Positions 24,822 through 34,287 of a stretch of DNA of 64,000 bases are shown piece after piece. The DNA is from Anaerolineaceae bacterium (GTDB taxonomy: Bacteria > Chloroflexota > Anaerolineae > Aggregatilineales > Phototrophicaceae). Numbering within the stretch: the stretch's first letter is position 1; every line of letters starts with the position of its first letter. The notes beneath the pieces were generated by a model. The model did not search any database. It was given only the letters and a program-made list of their open reading frames with translations, and was not told where the DNA came from. The stretch is taken from NCBI GenBank assembly GCA_020634115.1, contig JACKCH010000010.1, positions 620,001 through 684,000 of the forward strand, given 5' to 3'. Both the position numbers and the translations under genes were made by a program.

Positions 24822-27500
24822 ATGGCAATAAATCAAATGAACATGAAATGGCTTCTGACAGGTGTGCGGCTGACGCTGACTGTGGCGCTGCTGGTAGTCC
24901 TCCTGGGGAACCCGTTTTTCATGCCAACCGCTTTAGCTGCCTGTACGATTACAGGTACGGTATACCGGGAATATAATGCCTCTGGCAATCAGGACCAACG
25001 TGAACCTGGTGAGCTCGGAGTGACAGTCACGGCCTATGATGAAACCGGCGCAGTTGTGGCGACAGCCGTTACCGATGCCAACGGCAATTACACCCTGGTG
25101 ATTGGCCCGGTAGTGCCGAATGGCGACCAGGTGCGTGTCGAATTTGAAGTGCCTACGGATTTGTTTTCCGGCCCATTTGGTGCTGAGTCGGATACGACGG
25201 TGACGTTTGTCACTTGTGCCGGGGCAGTGGCCGGGGTTGACCTGGGCGTCAACACACTGGGTGATTTCTGCCATCTGACGACTCCTGACCTGGCGACAAG
25301 CTGCTATGTTCTGGGCGACCAAATCAATAATCCGGCGATTGCCAACAATGGAGTATTTATCGGCTTCCCATATAATGCTTCCGGGGATGACCCACACACC
25401 AATCTGGCTGTCGCCTCTGAAGTGGGAACGACTTTCGGGTTGGCGTATCATCGTTCCACAGATACCTATTTCCTGGCTGGATTCATCAAACGCCATACCG
25501 GGTTAGGCCCCAATGCAACTGGTACCGCGACAACCACAGGTGGTATTTACAAAGTGGCTCGTAACGGCCCTGTGCCGGGCAGTGCCAATCTGTTTCTGGA
25601 TTTGAACACCTTAGGAGCAGCTTTCAGTACTGGCGCTGACCCACACCCGACCAGTGACATAAGCTGTGGTGTGACCGCGCTGCCAGGTGGTTGCTGGCAG
25701 TACGATCCAGATACCTGGCCGGTGGTGGGGAAGGTTGGCATCGGAGATATTGAAATGTCTTCCGATGACCAGACTCTATGGGTTGTGAATTTGTTCCAGC
25801 GTGAATTAATTGAAATCCCAGTTGGTGAAGCCGGTGTGGTGCCGCCGGTTGCTCAGATGAGACGGTACTCTCTGGCGCAGGGTAATCTACCTGGATTAAC
25901 CTGTCCGAGTCCGAACGATGTGCGTCCTTTTGGCATCGGTGTCAGGGAATTTAATATCTACGTCGGCGTGGTGTGTACGGCGGAAAGTACTCAGAACCGA
26001 GCGGATATGCGCGGCTTTGTCTATGAATTAGACTCCCTTAATCCAGGGACAGGATTCCAGAAGGTACTGGATTTTGCGCTGGATTATCCGCGTCGCTGTG
26101 CTGACGCCGCGCCCGCCTGCTTTGCGAACCGTGCTGCGGACTGGCGCCCCTGGACAAACGTCTGGCAGGGGGCTGCTGGTGGCGGGGACATCATCTACCC
26201 GGAACCCTGGATTACGGATATCGTGTTTGACAGCTTCGGCAATATGATTATTGGGATGCGTGACCGGATGGGCGATCGCATCGGCAAGCGGCAGGCACGC
26301 CCGGATGATCTCACCAGTCTGTCCCTATACCAGGGTGTCGCGGCGGGCGATATTCTACGCGCCTGTACAGACCCATTGACCCCAGGGACATGGACGCTGG
26401 AGGATAACGGGACATGTGGCGGAATTACAACAGGCGGCGCGAACAATACTCAGGGGCCGGATATTGCCCTGGTCGGCGGGGAGTATTATTTTCAGGACGA
26501 TAATAACTATGATGGTGTTGAACCGGAGCGTCACGACGAAATCACGCTGGGCGGCTTGCTGGTCGTACCGGGGCGTGGCGATGTAGCCGTGACCGTCTTT
26601 GACCCGCTGCCGGAAATTCCCGGCCCGGATAACCGTTTGTTCGACGGTGGTGTGATCTGGCTGAACAATGATGATGTGGGTGGTGCAGCACCCGGCGAAC
26701 GGACTCGCGCCCTCGATTACCGGATTTTTGATAGTCAGTTCGGCGCGGTGGATGGTCTGTTCGGTAAATCGAACGGCCTGGGCGACCTCGAAGCTGTGTG
26801 CGGGTTGCAGCCATTGGAGATTGGCAATCGCGTGTGGGAAGACCTCGACCAGAATGGACGGCAGGACCCGAATGAGATGGTGCTGGCCGGTGTCACTGTG
26901 TCGTTATACGATGCGACGGGTGTCTTGATTGCGACGACAGTCACCAATGCGGTTGGAGAATATTATTTTAATGAAGGCAACGTCTTTGACCCGGCAGATC
27001 CGCGTACCTGGCATGACGCCAACGGGGACGGCCTGCGCGAGGCGAACGAACCTGCCGGTATTCTGGCGAACATCACTTATGAAATCCGGCTAGATTCGGC
27101 TGCTAACTACGGTGGCGGCCCGCTGACGCCCTATTACGCGACGGTCTATAACAACGACATGGACATGCGCGACTCGAACGGGATTGTGCCGAACCCGGCT
27201 TCGCTGGTGACGACGGCCAATTACCCGCGCTATCGCCTGACGACAGACCTGTATGGGATGAACAATCATACGTATGATTTTGGGTTCTCCCTGTTTCCAC
27301 CTCCCACGCCAACGCCCCGGGCGACTCCGCAAACAACCGGTGATCTGCCAACCTTCCCGCCGCAGGTCACCGAACTGCCGGAAACCGGCCAATCTACATC
27401 CGAGTCGCTGCGTCTGCCGCTGTTGGCGCTGGGTATTGGCCTGTTGGGTCTGGGGGCGTGGTTCACGGTGCGGCGTAGCCGGCGGCAAAACGGGGGATAA
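24822..27500 (+). CDS. LPXTG-anchored cell-surface protein with SdrD B-like domains
   Basis: This 892-residue protein has a signal peptide (to about residue 39, ending TALA) and an N-terminal SdrD B-like (Cna-B related) domain with TVYREYNASGNQDQREPGELG. A long central region (about 140-660) looks like a propeller or enzyme-like domain with cysteine pairs. A second SdrD B-like domain begins GNRVWEDLDQNGRQDPNE near 665. The C-terminus is a textbook sorting signal: ELPETGQ, a hydrophobic helix and RRSRRQ. A sortase would link it covalently to the envelope, which fits a one-membrane cell such as Chloroflexota. No sortase gene lies in the window. Confidence 0.85.
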   Translation: MAINQMNMKWLLTGVRLTLTVALLVVLLGNPFFMPTALAACTITGTVYREYNASGNQDQREPGELGVTVTAYDETGAVVATAVTDANGNYTLVIGPVVPNGDQVRVEFEVPTDLFSGPFGAESDTTVTFVTCAGAVAGVDLGVNTLGDFCHLTTPDLATSCYVLGDQINNPAIANNGVFIGFPYNASGDDPHTNLAVASEVGTTFGLAYHRSTDTYFLAGFIKRHTGLGPNATGTATTTGGIYKVARNGPVPGSANLFLDLNTLGAAFSTGADPHPTSDISCGVTALPGGCWQYDPDTWPVVGKVGIGDIEMSSDDQTLWVVNLFQRELIEIPVGEAGVVPPVAQMRRYSLAQGNLPGLTCPSPNDVRPFGIGVREFNIYVGVVCTAESTQNRADMRGFVYELDSLNPGTGFQKVLDFALDYPRRCADAAPACFANRAADWRPWTNVWQGAAGGGDIIYPEPWITDIVFDSFGNMIIGMRDRMGDRIGKRQARPDDLTSLSLYQGVAAGDILRACTDPLTPGTWTLEDNGTCGGITTGGANNTQGPDIALVGGEYYFQDDNNYDGVEPERHDEITLGGLLVVPGRGDVAVTVFDPLPEIPGPDNRLFDGGVIWLNNDDVGGAAPGERTRALDYRIFDSQFGAVDGLFGKSNGLGDLEAVCGLQPLEIGNRVWEDLDQNGRQDPNEMVLAGVTVSLYDATGVLIATTVTNAVGEYYFNEGNVFDPADPRTWHDANGDGLREANEPAGILANITYEIRLDSAANYGGGPLTPYYATVYNNDMDMRDSNGIVPNPASLVTTANYPRYRLTTDLYGMNNHTYDFGFSLFPPPTPTPRATPQTTGDLPTFPPQVTELPETGQSTSESLRLPLLALGIGLLGLGAWFTVRRSRRQNGG

Positions 27501-27556
27501 ACCCGCTACGGCTCAAATCATTTAAATCCGTAAACCCGCTATAGAGCGGAATCACC

Positions 27557-27583
27557 AGGGCGCGATATAATCCATTGCGCCCT
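27557..27583. other. Inverted repeat between the surface-protein and dehydrogenase genes
   Basis: AGGGCGC ... GCGCCCT with a 13-nt centre containing TATAAT. It could be a hairpin ending the upstream transcript, or an operator over a -10 box for the gene at 27615. No matching -35 box is visible. Confidence 0.35.
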
Positions 27584-27614
27584 GAGTTATTGAATACAAC
27601 ACAAAGGAAAAACA

Positions 27615-28508
27615 ATGAGTGAACGAGTCGGGTTTATCGGATTAGGCATCATGGGGCGCGGTATGACGCGCAACCTGCTCAAAGCCGGGGTTGAGGTCTG
27701 TGTGTGGAATCGCACCGCCAGCCGAATGGACGAATTCGTGGCGGAAGGCGCAGCACGGGGCGAGTCTCCGGCGGATGTGGCCGCCCGCAGTGACATCATT
27801 ATCACCTGCGTCAGCGATACGCCCGATGTACAGGCCGTAATCATGGGCGAACAGGGTGTGATTCACGGCGCAAAAGCCGGGTCGCTGGTGATTGACATGA
27901 GTACCATCAGCCCGCAGGCTACCCGTGAAATGGCGGAGCAGTTGGCCGCTCGTGGGGTTTCCATGCTGGACGCGCCCATCAGTGGAGGCAGTGAGGGCGC
28001 GGCGCGTGGTACGCTCAGTATCATGGTGGGGGGCGCGACCGACCAGTTGGAACGGGCGCTACCTTACTTCCAGGCGATGGGCAAGGCGATCACGCATGTC
28101 GGGCCAATTGGCAGCGGACAGATGGTAAAAATCGCCAACCAGATTCTGGTCGTCGTCAATATGCTGGCAGTCAGCGAGGCGTTGGTGTTCGCCCAGGCGG
28201 GCGGGCTTGACCTGGAAAAGACGCTGGAAGCGGTTGTCCCCGGCGCGGCGGGCAGCTGGATGCTGGCGAACCGGGGGCCACAGGTGATTAACAACGACTG
28301 GCGTCCCGGTTTCACGATTGATCTGCAACAGAAAGACCTGCGTCTCGCGCTGGAAGCCGCTGACCAGCTAGGCGCTCCACTGGTCGCCACCAGCCTGGTT
28401 TTCAACCTGTATCGAACGCTGCAAGCGAAAGGGTTGGGCGCGGAAGGCAACCATGCCCTGGTGAAGGCGCTGGAGGCACTGGCCGGGGTTGAAGCGCGTA
28501 AAGCGTAA
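27615..28508 (+). CDS. NAD(P)-dependent beta-hydroxyacid dehydrogenase (3-hydroxyisobutyrate / tartronate semialdehyde reductase family)
   Basis: The 297-residue protein has the family's four landmarks in order: dinucleotide motif GFIGLGIMGRGM, substrate motif DAPISGGSEGA (about 119), the catalytic Lys in GQMVKIANQ (about 171) and the cofactor motif KDLRLALEAA (about 238). Family members reduce or oxidise short beta-hydroxyacids such as 3-hydroxyisobutyrate or glycerate. The window's sugar-acid genes are far away, so the substrate is not fixed by context. The CheR gene starts 24 bp downstream and may share its transcript. Confidence 0.85.
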   Translation: MSERVGFIGLGIMGRGMTRNLLKAGVEVCVWNRTASRMDEFVAEGAARGESPADVAARSDIIITCVSDTPDVQAVIMGEQGVIHGAKAGSLVIDMSTISPQATREMAEQLAARGVSMLDAPISGGSEGAARGTLSIMVGGATDQLERALPYFQAMGKAITHVGPIGSGQMVKIANQILVVVNMLAVSEALVFAQAGGLDLEKTLEAVVPGAAGSWMLANRGPQVINNDWRPGFTIDLQQKDLRLALEAADQLGAPLVATSLVFNLYRTLQAKGLGAEGNHALVKALEALAGVEARKA

Positions 28509-28532
28509 TGCGGAAACTGGTTCCCACCCGGC

Positions 28533-29924
28533 ATGAATACAACACTCCTTTTCCAACTCAGCCACCTCATCGAAGAGCGAATTGGGCTGGCTGCCAGCGA
28601 TCACCTGCGTGCCAGCCTGGAAGCTGCACTACCCGGCCTGGTACAGGGTGCGCCGGAGGCCTATCTGCGCCGCCTTCAAGCCACGCCCGAAACCACCCCT
28701 GAGTGGCAAACATTGGTGGATGCCGTTGCAATTGGGGAAACCTACTTTTTCCGCAATCAGGCGCATTTTCAATTACTCGCCGGGCAACTGCTCCCGGAAT
28801 TAATCCGCGAACGGCGAGAAAGCGGCCAGTATACCCTGAATATCTGGAGCGCGGGCTGCGCCACCGGGCAGGAGCCGTATTCGCTGGCGATGATCCTGCA
28901 TGATCTGCTGCCCGATCTGTCCCGCTGGACGCTCAATCTGATTGGAACGGACATCAATGCCGCCGCGCTGGATGCCGCCCGTCAGGGACTATACCGGAAC
29001 TGGTCTTTCCGCCACAGCGATGAACGGGTGCGCGAACGATATTTCACTTCCACACCGGAGGGATTCCAACTGCACCCCGAAATCCGTGAAAGGGCCGTGT
29101 TCCGTCAGGCGAACTTGCTAGCCGGGGCGCCGCTGCCCCAGATGGATATTATTTTCTGCCGGAATGTCCTGCTGTACTTTGATGAAACTCACGTTCAGCA
29201 GGCGGAGGCGCTGTTGCGTTCGGCACTCAGGCCGGGAGGCTGGTTGTTCCTGGGGGAAGCCGAGGTGATTCGATTCGAGCGTGAGCGCTGGATAACACAC
29301 GTTTTCCCCGGCACTGTTGTCTACCAGCGCCCGGTACAGCCGGTGGCCGACCCATTCACGATACATACCGCTCCGGCTGCGCCCCATGCTCCGGCAACGA
29401 AGCCACCCTCAATCCCACCGCTGGCTGGATACGCGGATGCGGTAGCGGCACTGCGGGCTAAACACTATGACGAGGTCGAGTGTATTCTGGCACAGCTTGT
29501 AGAGCAGCAGCCTCGGAATGCGGCGGTTCACCTGCTGCTGGCGGCGGTGTTCGCCAACCGTCAGGCGCTTCCTGAAGCTCATGCACACCTGGATACGGCA
29601 CTGCGGCTAGATGCGTTGCTAGCGGATGCGCATTATCTGCGGGCGCTGCTGTTCCTTGAAGCCAATCAGGAAGTAGCAGCGCAGGGTGAACTGAATGCCA
29701 CGCTTTACTGCCAGCGCGGTCATCCCCTGGCGGCGTCTGTGCTGGGGTATCTTTACGCCAAAACCGGGAAATCAGATCGCGCTCGTCGTATTCTCGAAAC
29801 GGCGCGGCAGGTTCTGGCAGGGCAGTCCGCCGATGCCTTGGTATCAGATATCAGTGACCTGACCGCCTCCAGTATCCTCTCGCTCATTGAAGATCAGCTT
29901 CAACACCTTGATACGTCAGCCTGA
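28533..29924 (+). CDS. cheR: CheR-type protein-glutamate methyltransferase with C-terminal TPR repeats
   Basis: The 463-residue protein has an N-terminal helical CheR domain, the SAM-binding region with WSAGCATGQEPYSLAMIL (about 108) and IGTDINAAALDAAR, then FCRNVLLYFD (about 207). From about 300 to 445 it carries TPR-like helical repeats. CheR proteins methylate glutamates on chemoreceptors; CheR-TPR proteins often serve alternative Che or Wsp/Frz-like pathways. No receptor, CheB, CheA or CheW gene is near. The helices after the catalytic domain may bind another signalling protein. Confidence 0.85.
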   Translation: MNTTLLFQLSHLIEERIGLAASDHLRASLEAALPGLVQGAPEAYLRRLQATPETTPEWQTLVDAVAIGETYFFRNQAHFQLLAGQLLPELIRERRESGQYTLNIWSAGCATGQEPYSLAMILHDLLPDLSRWTLNLIGTDINAAALDAARQGLYRNWSFRHSDERVRERYFTSTPEGFQLHPEIRERAVFRQANLLAGAPLPQMDIIFCRNVLLYFDETHVQQAEALLRSALRPGGWLFLGEAEVIRFERERWITHVFPGTVVYQRPVQPVADPFTIHTAPAAPHAPATKPPSIPPLAGYADAVAALRAKHYDEVECILAQLVEQQPRNAAVHLLLAAVFANRQALPEAHAHLDTALRLDALLADAHYLRALLFLEANQEVAAQGELNATLYCQRGHPLAASVLGYLYAKTGKSDRARRILETARQVLAGQSADALVSDISDLTASSILSLIEDQLQHLDTSA

Positions 29925-30135
29925 TCTCATCGCGTCCGGTGCTGGTTGTCATATCGGTCAGTGTCCAGAAAAGTGTCGTATGCTTATTTCTCATAGAGTA
30001 TTGGATTTTAACGGGGCGCAAGGTTCTGCCGATAAAGTGGTTCTATAGTACTGAAGAACTATGTTTCTGGTATTTATTCTCTTATTCGGTTTTGCAGATA
30101 TACTAAGAATAAGCGTAGTTTGAACGAGCCGTACA

Positions 30136-30408
30136 ATGGTCACGACGCCAGAAAATAACGACCAGACACTCTCCCCTAAAGCGATCATGGAGAGTTTTTA
30201 CTACGCTTACCGGGCTGTCCATCAGGAGGACCCGAAAATTACGCATATGTTCGCAGAGTGGTATCAGGTCAATGGCGAAACAGTTCATCGCCTGGCGCTG
30301 ATGAATGAAATTGCCCGGCTGCGCGACATTGCCAACCAACAGCGCCTGTCTTCTCGTGCGGATCGCAGTATTATTCAACGCCTGATTACCCGTCTGCGGG
30401 GTGTATAG
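30136..30408 (+). CDS. Small hypothetical protein
   Basis: A 90-residue reading frame whose composition is that of a soluble helical protein (SPKAIMESFYYAYRAVHQED, then LALMNEIARLRDIANQQR, ending in RLITRLRGV). No family is recognised. The ribosome site is weak (a GAG 9 nt upstream), but TATACT at 30099 could be a -10 box. Confidence 0.45.
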   Translation: MVTTPENNDQTLSPKAIMESFYYAYRAVHQEDPKITHMFAEWYQVNGETVHRLALMNEIARLRDIANQQRLSSRADRSIIQRLITRLRGV

Positions 30409-30619
30409 TCGCTTCTTTTCCCCAATTTGTAATGTAGATTGACGCGCCAATTTCTCAATCATCGTTTATACTGGAACGATAACGCGCCTGCAGTTCGCCG
30501 GGCTGGTTGGTTTCCAGAGCAGGTGCTTGCCTGCGAGTTGAAAATTTATTTGCGTGAATGTCTGAAGCGAGACTTTACTTTAGGCTATCTGTATACCGAA
30601 CCGACGAGAGGGATTTTTT

Positions 30620-31042
30620 ATGACAATGCGATCAGAACTGGTACTTGCGAAAGAACTGATTGACGATAAGGATTACGACAAGGCGCGAATGCTTCTGGAA
30701 CGGCTGCACGATGACCCGACGGCGCAAAAGTGGTTGGAAAAACTGGACGAAATCGCCCCGCGTCATTCGATTGAAGCCAGTGACAACGGGCTGGATGACG
30801 ACGTACAGCCCTGGCAGTATATCGGGCTGGAATCCAAGAAATCCTACGGTATTCAGTACCGTGTCAACGGAGAAGCCCGCCCGGATTGGAAAGACCAGCC
30901 GATTTACTACGCGCTGAATGAACTCGGCAAGGAAGGGTGGGAACTGGTCGCTACCGAGGGCAGCAACGAAATCACCACCTATATCCTCAAACGTCCCGGG
31001 GCGGCGCTCCATAACGAGAAAGTTGCGGTCTGGGATCAATAG
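30620..31042 (+). CDS. Hypothetical protein with C-terminal DUF4177-like domain
   Basis: The 140-residue protein starts at ATG 30620 behind GAGAGGG. Residues 1-45 look like a short helical hairpin (ELIDDKDYDKARMLLERL), as in TPR-type repeats. The C-terminal part (about 60-125) resembles DUF4177, whose hallmark is LNELGKEGWELVA followed by a strand ending YILKR. Its function is unknown. It is a single gene between short intergenic regions. Confidence 0.6.
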   Translation: MTMRSELVLAKELIDDKDYDKARMLLERLHDDPTAQKWLEKLDEIAPRHSIEASDNGLDDDVQPWQYIGLESKKSYGIQYRVNGEARPDWKDQPIYYALNELGKEGWELVATEGSNEITTYILKRPGAALHNEKVAVWDQ

Positions 31043-31096
31043 TGTCCTTGCAGGGCGTAATCATGCGTTTTAATGAATGAACACGGCGATATTTTC

Positions 31097-31124
31097 GTAG
31101 GGGCGCATCGCCGTGCGCCCCTAT
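31097..31124. repeat. GTAGGGGCG-type palindrome
   Basis: GTAGGGGCGCA ... TGCGCCCCTA is a near-perfect hairpin with a CGCCG-like centre. The copy inside the downstream gene at 31775 has the same outer bases and differs mainly in the loop. Confidence 0.7.
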
Positions 31125-31149
31125 ATGTCCTTCATTTAAGGGTGATTCT

Positions 31150-31192
31150 GTAGGGACAGGCTTCTGCCTGTCCGACGGACGCCCAGATGGGC
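31150..31192. repeat. Tandem palindromes of the GTAGGGACAGGC type
   Basis: Starting with GTA, GGACAGGC-ttct-GCCTGTCC is a perfect 8-bp stem. A second small hairpin, GCCC-agat-GGGC, follows at 31181-31192. It is part of the same dispersed family and lies 90 bp before a GT39 gene. Confidence 0.65.
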
Positions 31193-31282
31193 ACCCCTTC
31201 AGAAAACCTCGTGTTGAATCTTGAAACTGCATGATTGTGCCCCGCTCTGAAAACAGATATTTTATTCTCCACGAGGCGATTG

Positions 31283-32863
31283 ATGTCCCCACGCCGCACG
31301 ACGGTTATCCTGAGCTTGATTTTGCTACTGGCTTTTGGGCTGCGTCTGGTTAACCTGGGCGGGCGCAGCCTGTGGTATGACGAGGCCTTTGCCGTGCTGT
31401 TCGCGGAAAAAGGGATGGATGCCATGCTGTATGGCACGCTGACCCCGGTGGCAGGCGGCGCGGCGGACATTCACCCCCTGTTGTATTACGTTACCTTAAA
31501 CGCCTGGATGAATGTGTTCGGTGATGACCCCTTCACGGTACGCCTGTGGAGCGCCGTATTAGGGGTGGCGACGGTGGGCGTCCTCTATCTCATCGGGCGC
31601 GACCTGTTCGAGAGTAAAACCGGGCTGGTGGCGGCCTTCATCACAGCGATTGCGCCCTTTCACGTGCAGTATTCCCAGGAAATCCGCATGTACGCCCTGT
31701 TGGGGCTGCTGCTGGCGCTGGCGACCTGGTGTTTCGTGCGCGGGATGGAAACCCCACCCCATATTACCCCGGATGTAGGGGCGCATGGCGGTGCGCCCGC
31801 ACGAAAACGAATCACGTATTACGGTTGGTGGCTGGCGTTTGGCGTGCTGGCGGGGCTGGCGATGTATACGCAGCAGTTGGCCGTGTTCTACCTGGCGGCG
31901 CTGGCGTTCGTCCCGGTGTGGCGGCGGGACGGGGCGCTGCTCCGGCGGGTCGCCCTGGGAACGGGAGTCGCGCTGCTGGTGTATCTGCCCTGGCTGGTGA
32001 ATCTGCCGGGACAGTTCGCCAAAGTGCGCTCGTACTATTGGCTGTCGCCGCCTTCTCCGGCGCGTCCACTGTTGACGGCGCGTTCCTTCTTGTCCGTCAA
32101 CCTGGATATACCGGCTCCCGGTTCGCTCATCGCCTTCCTGGGCGCGGTGTTTATCGTCCTGTTTCTGGCGCTTCAGGTGATTTTGTATGCCCGGCGGCAT
32201 GGGCGGCGGGAACGTGCGCCCCTGTTTTTCGTGTTGTGGCTGGCCGGTGGGCCGGTGGCGTTGATGTGGCTGGTATCGCAAGTCCAGCCGGTTTACCTGG
32301 AACGGGCGCTGCTGCCTTCGGCGCTCATGCTGTACCTGGCGCTGGCGTGGCTGTTCACGCGGGGCGGGCTGCCACGTCCGATCAGTGCCGTGATCGCCGG
32401 GGTCGGTCTGCTGCTGGTGGGCATCGGGCTGGTCAACCAATACACCTGGGATACCTTCCCGAATTCGCCCTTCCCGGCGGCGGTAGACTATATCCGCGAC
32501 CACTGGCAGGCGGGCGACGTGGTGGTGCACCAGAACAAGCTGACGGCCCTACCGATGATTTACTACGGGCGCGACCTGGAGCAGCGTTATCTGGCGGATA
32601 AACCGGGGAGCAGTGAGGACACACTGGCGCTGCCCACGCAGGAGTCGCTGAACCTGTTGGCAGACGCGACGATGGCCGAGGTGGTAGGCGACGCCCGCCG
32701 GGTGTGGTGGGTGAGCTTCACCTTTGCCGAGACGCAGTATGGCCGTGCCGGACGCCCGGAGTACCAGGATGCGGTGGACTGGCTGGTTGCGACTTTCGAT
32801 AGCGACATGCCGCAGGTGTGGAATGACCTCGCCGTGACCCTGGAAACGCGGCAGGGCGGGTAG
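31283..32863 (+). CDS. Membrane glycosyltransferase of the GT39/ArnT-like type
   Basis: The 526-residue protein is taken from ATG 31283, with GAGG 6 nt upstream; a TTG/ATG further up lacks a ribosome site. The N-terminus has FGLRLVNLGGRSLWYDEAFA, where the DE pair is the catalytic motif of lipid-sugar-dependent glycosyltransferases. About ten to twelve membrane helices follow, then a C-terminal outer domain from about residue 400. Residues 164-176 (DVGAHGGAPARKR) are encoded by a copy of the dispersed GTAGGGGCG palindrome, inserted in frame in a loop between two helices. It likely transfers sugars at the outer face of the membrane. Confidence 0.82.
   Translation: MSPRRTTVILSLILLLAFGLRLVNLGGRSLWYDEAFAVLFAEKGMDAMLYGTLTPVAGGAADIHPLLYYVTLNAWMNVFGDDPFTVRLWSAVLGVATVGVLYLIGRDLFESKTGLVAAFITAIAPFHVQYSQEIRMYALLGLLLALATWCFVRGMETPPHITPDVGAHGGAPARKRITYYGWWLAFGVLAGLAMYTQQLAVFYLAALAFVPVWRRDGALLRRVALGTGVALLVYLPWLVNLPGQFAKVRSYYWLSPPSPARPLLTARSFLSVNLDIPAPGSLIAFLGAVFIVLFLALQVILYARRHGRRERAPLFFVLWLAGGPVALMWLVSQVQPVYLERALLPSALMLYLALAWLFTRGGLPRPISAVIAGVGLLLVGIGLVNQYTWDTFPNSPFPAAVDYIRDHWQAGDVVVHQNKLTALPMIYYGRDLEQRYLADKPGSSEDTLALPTQESLNLLADATMAEVVGDARRVWWVSFTFAETQYGRAGRPEYQDAVDWLVATFDSDMPQVWNDLAVTLETRQGG
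31775..31798. repeat. GTAGGGGCG palindrome inside the GT39 coding sequence
   Basis: GTAGGGGCGCA-tggcgg-TGCGCCC lies within the gene and reads through as protein without a frameshift. It matches the intergenic copy at 31097 in its first 11 and last 7 core bases. Confidence 0.7.
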
Positions 32864-32943
32864 CAGACTTGAGTTTTATGTAAGCCACAAACCATCCAGG
32901 TAGCCAGTGAAAAAGACCACAAACAGAGCAATATACCCCGATC

Positions 32944-34287
32944 TCAATTCCCGTTCTTGTTCGGGTCAGGGAAGGCGTTGCCGAATGACCCTGGCACCTG
33001 TGTTGGCAGCGGTGGGGGCGGTACGTCATAGTCAATCGGCAGGGCTTCCAATACCGCCTGCGTCTCAATCGTAATCAGCGCCAGCCACCCGATCAGTCCG
33101 CCCCCGGCATCCACTTTCACCCAGGGACTATATGGGCTGCGAGCCAGCAGCGTGACCTGTGTGCCGTCTTGCAGCGCCGCCAGCACCGCGAAGGACACAT
33201 CCGGCGCGGCGCGGAGATTCACCCCGGCGGGTGCGAGGACTTTCGCGCTCGTCCCCAACGTGCCGTAACGCTGCGGCGGCAGCGGCGTGGCTTCATAAAC
33301 CGCAGTGATCGTCCCCACAAATTGCAGCAGCAGCGGCGCATACATCCAGCCGGTTTCCCCGCTGTCCAGCCGGACGTGATACCAGTCTCCGGCAGGGTTA
33401 CGGCCTAATACGCTCATCACCTCTCCAGCGGGGACTTGCAGCAGCAGCGCGGCGTCCGTAGTCGGAGCGGCCCGCATATTCACATCACCCTGGGTGGTCA
33501 CATACCCCGGTTGTGGGATAATCACTGGACGATCCAACAGCGCGGTAGGCAGGTTGGGCGCGAGGTCTTCGGTCAGCGACGCTGGGATACTTGGCGCGCC
33601 AATGGGCGTGGCGAAATTGTCAGGATTATAAGGGATGCTGATTTGCTGGCCGGTGCGGAGCAGTTGATTCTGTCCCACCGCGAACAGCCCGGCCTGCCCG
33701 GAAAGCCCCGCAAAGACCGTTTCACTGGGTCGGGTGACGACCAGAATCGTCCCATTCAGGCTGATGGACACGCCGTTAATCACGATGTTGGTCGGCTCGC
33801 CAAAGGGAGTCTGGGCGATGTACAGGTTCGGCGGCGTGGTGGCGCAGGTCGTTTCGGCTTGCGGCAGGGTTTCTACTACCATAGACTGCCAGGCCGGGAA
33901 ATCCGGCGGAGTCACATCCTGTAACCGGACTTCGCCCAATGCCAACCCGGTAAACCGTATCGGCTGGTCGGGACGCAGCCACAGAATACCGGCGGTATTG
34001 TTCTCTCCCAGGATGGGGGGCGTTTGCACGGCGTCTACTAGGGCGATTTCCACCAGCGCACCGGTGCTGGCGAGGGCATTACTGACCGGGCCGGCTGGTT
34101 CAACCGACTGTGGGGCGCTGCCGCCATTGCAGATATAGCCCACCGGGGCGCTGATACAGGTATCGCTGGCCGCGACCCACAGCGTTTCGAGTGCCGCGTC
34201 GCAGGTGTCGGTCTGGGCGACGACCAGCGCCGCGCCCCATACCAACAGAAAACCGATCCCCAAAATCAAACCGACTCGATTACGCAT
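32944..34287 (-). CDS. Secreted protein with two bacterial SH3 (SH3b) domains
   Basis: The 447-residue protein has a signal peptide (LGIGFLLVWGAALVVAQ) and an N-terminal region of about 230 residues with six cysteines, including the pairs in TDTCDAALETLW and SDTCISAP. Two SH3b domains follow: near 265-320 (GDVNMRAAPTTDAALL ... WYHVRLDSGETGWMYA) and near 345-405 (GVNLRAAPDVSFAVL ... WVKVDAGGGLIGWL). SH3b domains bind cell-wall or peptide ligands. A Pro-rich C-terminal tail ends the protein. It is probably an envelope-associated binding protein; no enzyme domain is recognised. Confidence 0.75.
   Translation of the reverse strand: MRNRVGLILGIGFLLVWGAALVVAQTDTCDAALETLWVAASDTCISAPVGYICNGGSAPQSVEPAGPVSNALASTGALVEIALVDAVQTPPILGENNTAGILWLRPDQPIRFTGLALGEVRLQDVTPPDFPAWQSMVVETLPQAETTCATTPPNLYIAQTPFGEPTNIVINGVSISLNGTILVVTRPSETVFAGLSGQAGLFAVGQNQLLRTGQQISIPYNPDNFATPIGAPSIPASLTEDLAPNLPTALLDRPVIIPQPGYVTTQGDVNMRAAPTTDAALLLQVPAGEVMSVLGRNPAGDWYHVRLDSGETGWMYAPLLLQFVGTITAVYEATPLPPQRYGTLGTSAKVLAPAGVNLRAAPDVSFAVLAALQDGTQVTLLARSPYSPWVKVDAGGGLIGWLALITIETQAVLEALPIDYDVPPPPLPTQVPGSFGNAFPDPNKNGN

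Noticed and set aside
30439..30663. Possible small rightward gene
   Set aside because: It overlaps the well-started gene at 30620 by 44 bp, has no ribosome site and resembles no protein family.
31559..32530. Long open frame antisense to the GT39 gene
   Set aside because: It is rich in Arg, Gln and His, as expected for a shadow of a GC-rich membrane gene; the sense frame is clearly the real one.
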